From assembly GCA_023419995.1 (NCBI GenBank), contig JAEZXF010000044.1, positions 1 through 6,617 of the forward strand: 6,617 bases of DNA, read 5' to 3'. The position numbers were made by a program, and so were the translations under genes. The notes beneath the pieces are model-generated. The model worked only from the letters and a program-made list of their open reading frames with translations. It was not told the origin of the DNA and did not search any database. Below are positions 1-6,617 of the stretch, one piece after another (position 1 is the first letter of the stretch; every line of letters begins with the position of its first letter). Source of the stretch: Pseudomonadota bacterium. GTDB lineage: Bacteria > Pseudomonadota > Alphaproteobacteria > Rhizobiales > Rhizobiaceae.

Positions 1-253
1 GCCGCCGCCTGTTCGGGGATCGGCGCGTCGAGATAGCCCCCCGCGATCGAGACGACGAAGCGCCACGGCCGGCCTCGACCCCCATCGCCGCCGGCCGAAC
101 CCTCGCACCTTGTCCGGCCATCCGCAGGCCCGGACCATGGACGATCCGGCGGGGCCGTCCTTTCAGGACTTGCCGGTTCCGTCGAGAGATGATCGGGTCG
201 GATGGCTGGTTCGGGAGTGAGCCTGCCGAGCGCGAGATCGACTTTGCCGCCCC
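1..253. other. Left-edge region with no assignable gene
   Basis: I see no gene here that I can name. On the minus strand one frame is open from a GTG at 257-255 to the window edge. That GTG overlaps the stop of the 254-541 gene as GTGA. The frame ends in a protein-like stretch, WRFVVSIAGGYLDAPIPEQ, at about positions 64-8. It could be the start of a translationally coupled gene running off the left edge, but the middle is rich in Gly, Arg and Pro as in chance GC-rich frames, and no family is recognisable. Plus-strand frames are also partly open but look random. No tRNA, clear terminator or repeat is visible. Confidence 0.3.
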
Positions 254-541
254 TCACACCTCATCGAACCTGCCGCCCTCCTTCGACGGGTCGCGATCGA
301 GCGCGGCTTCCTCGCCGTCTTCGGGCAGGGCCTCGTCGCTGTTCTGGTAGGGGTTGTCGTCGTCCTCCCCGGGCAGATCGCCGGAGCGTTCGACGTCGTA
401 TCTGAGGTCGCCGTTCTCGGGGATGCTGTCCGGCGTCAGCGTCCCGCCTTCGATCGCCTGCCAGTCCTGCTCTTCCAGCGCCGGGCCGCTGCGCCGGTTG
501 TCGTTCTCGTTCTGCCGGAGGGGGTTCCTGCGCGGGGCCAT
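254..541 (-). CDS. Small acidic hypothetical protein, probably stress-induced
   Basis: This encodes a 95-residue hydrophilic protein of unknown function. The N-terminus is basic (MAPRRNPLRQ). The rest is strongly acidic, with runs such as GEDDDNPYQ and LPEDGEEAALD, and the end is KEGGRFDEV. There is no signal peptide, membrane segment or Cys, and few large hydrophobic residues, so it is probably largely disordered and cytosolic. From memory, similar tails (SDEALP... then GGRFDE) occur in small uncharacterised Rhizobiales proteins; I know of no assigned role. The ATG at 541 is preceded by AAGGA nine bases upstream. A GGAAC-N16-GGTT promoter lies at 601-577, predicting a leader of about 30 bases. 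Antisense frames across it are shadows. I am confident the gene is real and ignorant of its function. Confidence 0.82.
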   Translation of the reverse strand: MAPRRNPLRQNENDNRRSGPALEEQDWQAIEGGTLTPDSIPENGDLRYDVERSGDLPGEDDDNPYQNSDEALPEDGEEAALDRDPSKEGGRFDEV

Positions 542-576
542 GGCATGAAGTCCTTGGAACGTTGCTTTGCCGGCCT

Positions 577-601
577 AACCCCGCGGAGGGCCGATTGTTC
601 C
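577..601 (-). promoter_or_regulatory. Predicted EcfG/RpoE2-type general stress promoter
   Basis: Read on the minus strand, GGAAC (601-597) is followed by 16 bases and GGTT (580-577). The alphaproteobacterial general-stress sigma factor recognises GGAAC-N16/17-cGTT, so the -35 is perfect and the -10 has one mismatch. Transcription would start near 570, about 30 bases before the ATG at 541. The same GGTT variant recurs at 5329-5332 ahead of another small gene, which supports it. Confidence 0.65.
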
Positions 602-610
602 GGGAGGAAC
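597..610. repeat. Inverted repeat of two GGAAC -35 elements
   Basis: GTTCC (597-601), GGGA, GGAAC (606-610) form a perfect 5-bp inverted repeat with a 4-base centre. The left arm is the -35 of the minus-strand stress promoter. The right arm points toward the hydrolase. Sixteen bases after it is CATT (627-630), one mismatch from CGTT, so a weaker divergent promoter is possible. It could equally be a small operator or coincidence. Confidence 0.4.
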
Positions 611-844
611 ATTCCGGGAGCTCATCCATTCCGTGATCATCATGACGGAAGACAGCAACGAGACCGGACCGGCCGGGCTTCCAGATAAGGTCAAGGACGC
701 GGGGAGCGCTGCCGGCGGAGCGACGACCCTCTCTTTCGAAGCCGCAACCTGCGGTGAGGCTTCGCCCCCGGAGAAGCGCGGCGGCGCGCGAAGGCAGCCA
801 CCGCCCGGCCGGCCTTCCGGCGGGCTCCGGCGCGGAGGGGACGG
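602..844. other. Spacer upstream of the hydrolase, with a possible leader ORF
   Basis: No secure gene lies here. A 71-codon plus-strand frame (GTG 633, or ATG 642, to TGA 848) overlaps the hydrolase GTG start as GTGA, the arrangement of a coupled pair. Its first 30 residues (MTEDSNETGPAGLPDKVKDA) look protein-like, but the second half is a low-complexity Arg/Gly/Pro stretch and the nearest Shine-Dalgarno-like GGGAG (616-620) is too far upstream, so I do not call it. CGAAGCC (737-743) can pair with GGCTTCG (758-764), while CCGCA (742-746) can alternatively pair with TGCGG (750-754). I see no convincing sigma-70 promoter. Confidence 0.35.
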
Positions 845-1573
845 GTGAAGGTCAGCGCCCTCCACGTTCCCGTCGCCGGCAGCCGGCTCGCGGGACAGCT
901 CGTGCAGCCGCGCACCGGCGTTCCCGGCGTGCTCTTCGTCCACGGCTGGGCCGGGAGCCAGGCGCGCGACAAGAAGCGGGCGCGGGCGCTCGCGCGCCTC
1001 GGCTTCGTCTGCCTGACCTTCGACATGCGGGGCCATGGCGAGACCGTGGACCGGCTGGAGAGCGTCACGCGCGAGGACAATCTCGACGACATCTGCGCCG
1101 CCTACGACGTGCTGGCCTCGCAGAGCCTGGTGGACCGGTCCTCGATCGCGCTGGTCGGCAGCAGCTACGGCGGCTACCTCGCGGTGCTGGCGGCCGCGCG
1201 GCGGCCGGTGCGCTGGCTGGCGCTGCGGGTGCCGGCGCTCTACCGCGACGAGGACTGGAGCGTGCCGAAGTTCGCCCTCGACCGGCAGGAGTTGGCCCGC
1301 TACCGCAGCGCCCTCGTTCCGTCGGAAAGCAACCGCGCCCTGCAGACGTGCCGCGGCTTCACGGGCGACGTGCTGATCGTGGAATCCGAGCGGGACGAGA
1401 TCGTGCCGCATCCGGCCGTCGCCAGCTATCTCGCGTCCTTCGTCGCGGCGCGCTCGGTGACCTACCGGGTGATCTCCGGCGCGGACCACGCGCTTACCCA
1501 CCCGGAAAGCCGCCGGTCCTACGACCACCTCCTGTCGCACTGGCTGCGCGAGATGATCTTCGGCGCGCGCTGA
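845..1573 (+). CDS. Alpha/beta hydrolase family protein
   Basis: This encodes a 242-residue cytosolic hydrolase of the alpha/beta fold; the substrate cannot be told from sequence. The oxyanion HGW is at residues 33-35. After the DMRGHG turn (60-65) comes the nucleophile elbow G-S-S-Y-G with Ser107. The acid is probably Asp184 in ERDEIVP and the base His215 in GADHAL. All three catalytic residues are thus in canonical order and spacing. The short cap between Ser107 and Asp184 resembles dienelactone-hydrolase-like or acylaminopeptidase-like small esterases. There is no signal peptide. The GTG start is well supported: GGAGG at 834-838 lies six bases upstream. A 112-base gap separates it from cydA, so it is probably its own unit. 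Family call is firm; reaction (ester, thioester or peptide bond) is unknown. Confidence 0.9.
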   Translation: MKVSALHVPVAGSRLAGQLVQPRTGVPGVLFVHGWAGSQARDKKRARALARLGFVCLTFDMRGHGETVDRLESVTREDNLDDICAAYDVLASQSLVDRSSIALVGSSYGGYLAVLAAARRPVRWLALRVPALYRDEDWSVPKFALDRQELARYRSALVPSESNRALQTCRGFTGDVLIVESERDEIVPHPAVASYLASFVAARSVTYRVISGADHALTHPESRRSYDHLLSHWLREMIFGAR

Positions 1574-1685
1574 CCCGCGACCGGGGTTGCCTCTCGCCGA
1601 GGACACGCACGTTGGTCGACTGCCCGAACCGCTTGCCATGCGCGGCAGGTGCTCTAGGTTCTGGCCGAGGTAATCGGAGGCAGCG

Positions 1686-3122
1686 ATGTTCGACGGTTTT
1701 GATGCGCTCCTGCTCGCACGCATCCAGTTCGCCTTCACCGTGTCCTTCCACTTCATCTTCCCCGCCTTCACCATCGGCCTGGCGAGCTACCTCGCCGTGC
1801 TGGAGGGGCTGTGGCTGTGGACCGGCCGCGCCGTCTTCATCGACCTCTTCCGCTACTGGATAAAGATATTCGCCCTCACCTTCGCCATGGGCGTGGTCTC
1901 GGGCATCGTCCTCTCCTACCAGTTCGGAACCAACTGGTCGGCCTTCTCCGATCTCGCCGGGCCGGTCGTCGGGCCGCTGATGGCCTACGAGGTGCTGACG
2001 GCGTTCTTCCTCGAGGCCGGCTTCCTCGGCATCATGCTGTTCGGGATGAACCGCGTCGGCAGGGGCCTTCACTTCGCCGCGACGCTCGCCGTGGCCGTCG
2101 GGACGCTGTTCTCCGCCTTCTGGATCCTCGCCGCCAATTCGTGGATGCAGACGCCGGTCGGGCACGCGGTGAACGGGGTCGGGCAGTTCGTTCCGCAGGA
2201 CTGGTGGCAGATCGTCTTCAACCCCTCCTTCCCCTACCGCCTCGTCCACACCGTGCGCGGCGCCTACCTGACGACGGCGCTGGTCGTCGGCGCCGTGGGC
2301 GCGTGGCACCTTCTGCGCGACCGGACCGGCGAAGGCGCGCGGGTCATGTTCTCCATGGCGATGGGGATGATCATCGTCACGGCGCCCGTCCAGGTCGTCG
2401 CCGGAGACCTGCACGGCCTCAACACGCTCGAGCACCAGCCGGTCAAGATCATGGCGATGGAGGGCCATTTCGACAGCCATCCCGAGGGCGCGCCGCTCTA
2501 CCTGTTCGGCCTGCCGGACCAGGAGGCGGCCACGATGCGCTATCCGCTGGCCATCCCCAATGCCGGCTCGCTCGTCCTGCGCCACAGCCTCACGGCGCCG
2601 ATGGAAGGGCTGGAGACCGTGCCGCGCACGGAATGGCCGCCCGTGGCCATCGTCTTCTGGTCGTTCCGCATCATGGTGGGGCTGGGCCTGCTGATGGTGG
2701 CGCTCGGCGGCCTGGCGCTGCTGGCGCGGCTGCGCGGCGGCCTCTACGACTGGCGCACCCTTCACCGCTTCGCGCTGGCGATGGGTCCGGCCGGCTTCGT
2801 CGCCGTGCTCGCCGGCTGGGTGACGACGGAGGTCGGCCGGCAGCCCTACACGGTCTACGGCCTGCTGAGGACGGCGGATTCGGTCTCGCCGCTGGACGCG
2901 CCCGCCGTCGCCACCTCGCTGGTCGCGTTCATCGTCGTCTACTTCGGCGTGTTCTCGGTCGGGACCTGGTACATATTGCGGCTGATGGCCCACGCCCCGG
3001 CGAGCGCCGAGCCGGGACTGGAGAAGGGCGACGCGCCCATCCGGACGGCGGGCGTCACGCCGGCGCTCGCGGTCGACCCCGACCGGACGATCGGCGCCGA
3101 GACGAACGGGAGACGGGCATGA
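1686..3122 (+). CDS. cydA: Cytochrome bd (cyanide-insensitive type) quinol oxidase subunit I
   Basis: This 478-residue inner-membrane subunit binds the haems and oxidises quinol, reducing oxygen to water. Residues matching the E. coli enzyme by motif: His22 (E. coli His19), Glu102 and Glu110 (proton path), His188 and Met330 (haem b558 ligands His186/Met393), Lys254 and Glu259 in KIMAME (quinol site Lys252/Glu257), and Glu382 in the GWVTTEVGRQP motif (Glu445). Only about 70 residues separate Glu259 from Met330, far fewer than in E. coli (522 residues), so the Q-loop is the short form of CioA-type oxidases. The motif ends QPY where E. coli has QPW. The hydrophilic tail (about 435-478) is Pro/Ala-rich. 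GGAGG at 1676-1680 is five bases before ATG. The stop overlaps the cydB start as ATGA. cioA is an equally valid name. Confidence 0.97.
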   Translation: MFDGFDALLLARIQFAFTVSFHFIFPAFTIGLASYLAVLEGLWLWTGRAVFIDLFRYWIKIFALTFAMGVVSGIVLSYQFGTNWSAFSDLAGPVVGPLMAYEVLTAFFLEAGFLGIMLFGMNRVGRGLHFAATLAVAVGTLFSAFWILAANSWMQTPVGHAVNGVGQFVPQDWWQIVFNPSFPYRLVHTVRGAYLTTALVVGAVGAWHLLRDRTGEGARVMFSMAMGMIIVTAPVQVVAGDLHGLNTLEHQPVKIMAMEGHFDSHPEGAPLYLFGLPDQEAATMRYPLAIPNAGSLVLRHSLTAPMEGLETVPRTEWPPVAIVFWSFRIMVGLGLLMVALGGLALLARLRGGLYDWRTLHRFALAMGPAGFVAVLAGWVTTEVGRQPYTVYGLLRTADSVSPLDAPAVATSLVAFIVVYFGVFSVGTWYILRLMAHAPASAEPGLEKGDAPIRTAGVTPALAVDPDRTIGAETNGRRA

Positions 3123-4117
3123 TCGACCTGCCGACGCTCTGGGCCTTCATCCTCGCCTTCGCCGTGTTCGCCTATGTCGTGCTCGACGGCTTCGACCTCG
3201 GGATCGGCATCCTGTTCCCGCTGCTCGCGCGGGGAAAGGACCGCGACCAGGCCATGAACTCGGTCGCCCCGGTGTGGGACGGCAACGAGACGTGGCTGGT
3301 CATGGGCGGAGGCGGCCTGCTCGCCGCCTTCCCGCTGGCCTATGCGATCGTGCTGCCCGCGCTCTACGCGCCGATCATCGCGATGCTGCTGGCGCTGGTC
3401 TTCCGCGGCGTCGCCTTCGAGTTCCGCTGGCGCGACCCGGGGCACCAGCGGTTCTGGGACGTCTCCTTCGCCGGCGGCTCGCTGCTCGCGGCCTTCGCCC
3501 AGGGCGTGGCGCTGGGGGCGCTGCTGCAGGGGATCGTCGTGGAAGGGCGCGAGTATGCGGGAGGCTGGTGGGACTGGATGTCGCCCTTCAGCCTGCTGAC
3601 CGGCGCCAGCCTCGTCATCGGCTACGCCCTGCTCGGCGCGACCTGGCTGGTCATGAAGACGGAGGGCGCGCTGCAGGACCAGGCGTTCCGCTACGCCCGG
3701 CTGGCCGGCATCGGCACCATGGCCTGCATCGCCGCGGTGAGCGCGGCGACGCCGTTCCTCGAGGAGGCGTATTACCGGCGCTGGTTCTCGTGGCCGACCG
3801 TGCTGTTCACCACGCAGGTGCCGCTGCTCGTCGTCATGGTCGCCGCCGCGTTCGCCCTCAGCCTGCGGCGCCGCTACCAGCGCCTGCCCTTCCTGCTGGC
3901 GCTCGCCCTGTTCGCGCTCAGCATGATCGGGCTGGGCATCAGCATCTTCCCCGACATCGTGCCGGGCGCCGTCAGCATCCATGAGGCCGCGGCGCCGGAA
4001 TCGAGCCTCCTCTTCATGCTCGTCGGCGCCGGGGTGCTGATCCCGGTCATCCTCGCCTACACCGCCTATGCCTACTGGGTGTTCCGGGGCAAGGGCGGGC
4101 ACGAGGGCTATCATTGA
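3119..4117 (+). CDS. cydB: Cytochrome bd quinol oxidase subunit II
   Basis: This 332-residue polytopic membrane protein pairs with CydA and supports haem binding and the oxygen/proton channels. Family signatures are clear: DGFDLGIG (23-30) in the first helix, PVWDGNETWLV (51-61), FRGVAFEFR (95-103), and hydrophobic helices through to a short charged C-terminus (RGKGGHEGYH). Length is close to the usual 330-380. The true start is the ATG at 3119 that shares ATGA with the cydA stop, with GGGAG at 3108-3112 six bases upstream. A longer in-frame reading from 1811 is an antisense-free shadow of cydA in another frame and should be ignored. The overlap implies translational coupling and equal subunit supply. 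The gene in turn overlaps the downstream DUF2474 gene. No cydC/cydD exporter genes are in the window. Confidence 0.97.
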   Translation: MIDLPTLWAFILAFAVFAYVVLDGFDLGIGILFPLLARGKDRDQAMNSVAPVWDGNETWLVMGGGGLLAAFPLAYAIVLPALYAPIIAMLLALVFRGVAFEFRWRDPGHQRFWDVSFAGGSLLAAFAQGVALGALLQGIVVEGREYAGGWWDWMSPFSLLTGASLVIGYALLGATWLVMKTEGALQDQAFRYARLAGIGTMACIAAVSAATPFLEEAYYRRWFSWPTVLFTTQVPLLVVMVAAAFALSLRRRYQRLPFLLALALFALSMIGLGISIFPDIVPGAVSIHEAAAPESSLLFMLVGAGVLIPVILAYTAYAYWVFRGKGGHEGYH

Positions 4118-4233
4118 GCCGGGAGGCGCCGGGGCCGCTGTGGCAGCGGCTGCTCTGGTTCGCGGGCCTGTGGCTCGCGGGCGTCGCCACGGTGGCCGCA
4201 GTCGGATACGGGATACGCTTCTGGCTGCTCTAG
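4114..4233 (+). CDS. DUF2474 small membrane protein of the bd oxidase operon
   Basis: A 39-residue single-helix protein starting MSREAPGPLWQRLLWF and ending RFWLL. The start is a TTG whose last two bases belong to the cydB stop codon (TTGA overlap). GAGGG at 4103-4107 sits six bases upstream, so the start is well placed despite the rare codon. The short polar N-terminus is followed by one membrane helix (about residues 9-32) and an aromatic end. This matches DUF2474, small proteins found directly after cyanide-insensitive-type cydAB. By analogy with CydX in E. coli, it probably sits beside the oxidase and stabilises it or its haems; that role is inference. Its size and TTG start make it easy to miss. 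The stop lies 31 bases from the end of the convergent 4265-4645 gene, with no obvious terminator between. Confidence 0.85.
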   Translation: MSREAPGPLWQRLLWFAGLWLAGVATVAAVGYGIRFWLL

Positions 4234-4264
4234 CCCGCCAGAGCCCGCCTGCCGACGCCGCCCC

Positions 4265-5247
<983 letters not shown>

Positions 5248-5307
5248 GCCGCGAGCAACGGGAGGCCGGCGGTAGGAGGGCAACCAGCCCGCTTCCCGCC
5301 GCCCGCC

Positions 5308-5332
5308 GGAACATCCCGTCCGCTTGCCGGTT
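5308..5332 (+). promoter_or_regulatory. Predicted EcfG/RpoE2-type general stress promoter
   Basis: GGAAC (5308-5312), 16 bases, then GGTT (5329-5332). The -35 is perfect; the -10 differs from CGTT by one base, as in the promoter at 577-601. Predicted transcription starts near 5339, giving a leader of about 20 bases that holds the AAGGAG ribosome site of the gene at 5359. Confidence 0.7.
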
Positions 5333-5358
5333 AGCCCGGTAGCGAAGGAGATCGGCCC

Positions 5359-5556
5359 ATGACCAGACCTAGGAACGGCGCACCCGGCACGACCGACCAG
5401 AAACCGCGGTGGGAAGGCCCGCCGGAAAACAGGCCGCGCGGCTACCTGCCGGCGAAGGACGACCCCGCCACGGACCGCGATGCGGCCGGCGAGAACCTGA
5501 AGGACCCGGAGAAGCGCCACCTCGGCGACGCCTTCAAGCAACGCGGCGACCGCTAG
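5359..5556 (+). CDS. Very small hydrophilic hypothetical protein, probably stress-induced
   Basis: A 65-residue protein of unknown function, rich in Pro, Arg, Lys, Asp and Gly, with a single Trp (Trp18 in KPRWEGPPENRP) and no Cys, signal peptide or membrane segment. The composition points to an intrinsically disordered cytosolic protein. It ends LGDAFKQRGDR. AAGGAG (5345-5350) lies eight bases before the ATG, and a GGAAC-type promoter lies just upstream, so although it is short, transcription and translation signals support a real gene. It follows the SFPASDP gene by 111 bases but has its own promoter. A hairpin follows 14 bases after its stop, before the aldo/keto reductase gene. I recognise no family; hydrophilin-like protection under stress is only a guess from composition and promoter. 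Confidence 0.75.
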   Translation: MTRPRNGAPGTTDQKPRWEGPPENRPRGYLPAKDDPATDRDAAGENLKDPEKRHLGDAFKQRGDR

Positions 5557-5570
5557 AAAAAGCCCCGCTG

Positions 5571-5602
5571 CGTGCCGCCCTGTCCCGCGGCAGGGCGGCA
5601 CG
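5571..5602. terminator. Strong GC hairpin between the 65-residue gene and the reductase gene
   Basis: CGTGCCGCCCTG (5571-5582) pairs perfectly with CAGGGCGGCACG (5591-5602) around an 8-base loop: a 12-bp, very GC-rich stem. It begins 14 bases after the stop at 5556. No T-run follows on the plus strand; an A5 run (5557-5561) lies before it, so a T-run follows on the minus strand only after a 9-base gap. It may be a weak or Rho-assisted terminator, an RNA 3'-end stabiliser, or a barrier reducing read-through into the reductase gene. Confidence 0.5.
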
Positions 5603-5632
5603 TGTCGCTCATCCCCGACGGAAGGCATCGCC

Positions 5633-6436
5633 ATGGACAGCATCAACGAGAGGATCCTGCACACCGGCAGCACCATGCCCGTCATGGGGCTGGGGACGTG
5701 GAGGCTGACGCGGAACACCGCGGACGTCGTTGTGGCGGCGCTGGAGGCGGGCTATCGCCTCATCGACACCTCCGGCGACTACGGCACCCAGAAAGGGATC
5801 GGCGACGGCATCCGCAGGAGCGGCCTCGCGCGGTCCGACCTCTATGTGACCACCAAGGTGGAGGAGACGGACGACGCCTACGAGGCGGTCGGCCGCAACC
5901 TCGACGAGCTCGGCCTCGACCACGCCGACCTCGTCCTCATCCACCGGCCGCCGGAGGACGGCGTCGGCGGGGACCTGTGGGAAGGGCTGATCCGCGCGCG
6001 GGAGAACGGCCTTGCCGTCGACATCGGCGTCAGCAACTATTCCGCGGCGTCGATCGATGCGCTGGCCGAGATGACGGGCGAAAGCCCGGTCGTGAACCAG
6101 ATCGAATGGAGCCCGTTCGGCTACAGCCGGGAGATGCTGGACTACGCCAACGAGAACGCCATCGTTCTCCAGGCCTACAGCCCGCTCACCCGGATGCGGC
6201 GGCTGGACGACCCGGCGCTGGCGACGATCGCGGAGCGATACGACAAGACGCCGGCGCAGATCCTGCTGCGCTGGGACCTCCAGCACGGCATCGTGCCCCT
6301 TCCCAAGGCCGGCAGCAGGGATCATCTGGAGGAGAATCTCGACGTGTTCGACATCCGGCTCGCCAAGGAGGACATGGCGCAACTCGACGGGCTGAACGAG
6401 CGCTTCTCCGCCCTCGGGAAGCTGCCTTACGTCTGA
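5633..6436 (+). CDS. Aldo/keto reductase
   Basis: This encodes a 267-residue cytosolic NAD(P)H-dependent oxidoreductase that reduces aldehydes or ketones to alcohols. The catalytic tetrad is complete: Asp45 and Tyr50 in LIDTSGDYG, Lys75 in TTKV, His104 in LIHRP. The barrel motifs follow in order: GVSNYS (132-137), NQIEW (155-159), AYSPL (181-185), and the cofactor loop PLPKAGSRDHLEENLDVFD (222-240). His231 stands where many relatives have the Arg that contacts the NADPH 2'-phosphate, so cofactor preference is open. The length matches short bacterial members of the 2,5-diketo-gluconate reductase/YeaE-like type; the substrate cannot be told. GGAAGG (5620-5625) is seven bases before the ATG. I see no promoter of its own, so read-through past the 5571-5602 hairpin from the stress promoter at 5308 is possible. 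It is convergent with the GFA-family gene. Confidence 0.94.
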   Translation: MDSINERILHTGSTMPVMGLGTWRLTRNTADVVVAALEAGYRLIDTSGDYGTQKGIGDGIRRSGLARSDLYVTTKVEETDDAYEAVGRNLDELGLDHADLVLIHRPPEDGVGGDLWEGLIRARENGLAVDIGVSNYSAASIDALAEMTGESPVVNQIEWSPFGYSREMLDYANENAIVLQAYSPLTRMRRLDDPALATIAERYDKTPAQILLRWDLQHGIVPLPKAGSRDHLEENLDVFDIRLAKEDMAQLDGLNERFSALGKLPYV

Positions 6437-6464
6437 CATCGAAACACCCGCGCGCGCCTGCAGC

Positions 6465-6617
6465 CTACCCTTCGGACCGGCTCGCGGGATCGCGGTCGCG
6501 GTCGTATCGCCTTGCCAGCGGGAAGGGCGGCAGCCAGGACGCGCGGCGGATGGTCCACAGCGCGTAGGTCGGCACCAGCTGGTCGGGGGCGTCGAGCGAT
6601 CCCAGGGTCACCTCGAC
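6465..6617 (-). CDS. GFA-family protein, C-terminal fragment (cut by window edge)
   Basis: The last 50 codons of a minus-strand gene are in the window; the 5' part lies beyond 6617. The fragment reads VEVTLGSLDAPDQLVPTY, then ALWTIRRASWLP, and ends in an Arg/Asp-rich tail. The V-T-LGSLD-P pattern followed by a W-x-x-x-R-x-x-WLP stretch is typical of the C-terminus of GFA family proteins (named for glutathione-dependent formaldehyde-activating enzyme), small zinc proteins whose Cys ligands are in the N-terminal part, not visible here. Most family members have no proven substrate, so a formaldehyde role should not be assumed. The TAG stop (6467-6465) lies 28 bases from the end of the reductase gene, which converges on it. 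Family call rests on one short segment. Confidence 0.75.
   Translation of the reverse strand, partial: VEVTLGSLDAPDQLVPTYALWTIRRASWLPPFPLARRYDRDRDPASRSEG

Noticed and set aside
633..848. 71-codon ORF overlapping the hydrolase start
   Set aside because: The first half is plausible but the second is low-complexity, the ribosome site is poorly placed, and no family is recognised; kept only as a note in the spacer entry.
1633..1660. TTGCCA-N16-TAGGTT as a sigma-70 promoter for cydA
   Set aside because: Position is sensible but both hexamers match weakly; in GC-rich DNA such matches are common, so it is not listed as a feature.
575..1774. 399-codon minus-strand frame opposite the hydrolase
   Set aside because: Antisense of a gene with a complete catalytic triad; composition is the Arg/Ala/Gly/Pro-rich pattern of GC-rich shadow frames and no family is recognisable.
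1494..2993. 499-codon minus-strand frame opposite cydA
   Set aside because: Shadow of cydA; extremely rich in His, Asp, Glu, Arg and Gln, as expected from reading membrane-protein codons in reverse.
1811..3118. N-terminal 436-codon extension of cydB
   Set aside because: Lies entirely in another frame of cydA and reads as low-complexity Arg/Pro/Gly; cydB homology begins at the ATG at 3119 with its own ribosome site.

Overview
This GC-rich, mostly coding chromosomal window most likely comes from an alphaproteobacterium, probably near the Rhizobiales. The evidence is the gene families present and three sites matching the alphaproteobacterial general-stress sigma factor (EcfG/RpoE2) promoter, GGAAC-N16-(C/G)GTT. 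I see no tRNA, rRNA, CRISPR array, insertion sequence or phage gene.

Layout. Positions 1-253 hold no gene I can name. A small, acidic, probably disordered protein gene (254-541, minus) has a stress-type promoter just upstream. A spacer of about 300 bases follows, then an alpha/beta hydrolase gene (845-1573). Next is a tight three-gene operon: cydA (1686-3122), cydB (3119-4117) and a 39-residue DUF2474 membrane peptide with a TTG start (4114-4233). It encodes a cyanide-insensitive-type cytochrome bd quinol oxidase. Convergent to it is a carboxymuconolactone decarboxylase family gene (4265-4645, minus). Then come two small uncharacterised genes (4846-5247 and 5359-5556), each with its own GGAAC-type promoter. 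An aldo/keto reductase gene (5633-6436) follows a strong hairpin. The right edge cuts the 3' end of a convergent GFA-family gene (6465-6617, minus).

How it fits together. The recurring theme is stress and redox tolerance. The bd oxidase burns quinol with oxygen without pumping protons and tolerates cyanide and low oxygen. The reductase and GFA-family protein suit detoxification of carbonyl compounds. The three small unknown proteins share a predicted general-stress promoter and so look like members of one regulon scattered among housekeeping-type genes. That regulon membership is inferred from promoter matches alone. The promoter at 4784-4808 also fixes the start of its gene, because the longest reading frame would begin upstream of the promoter.
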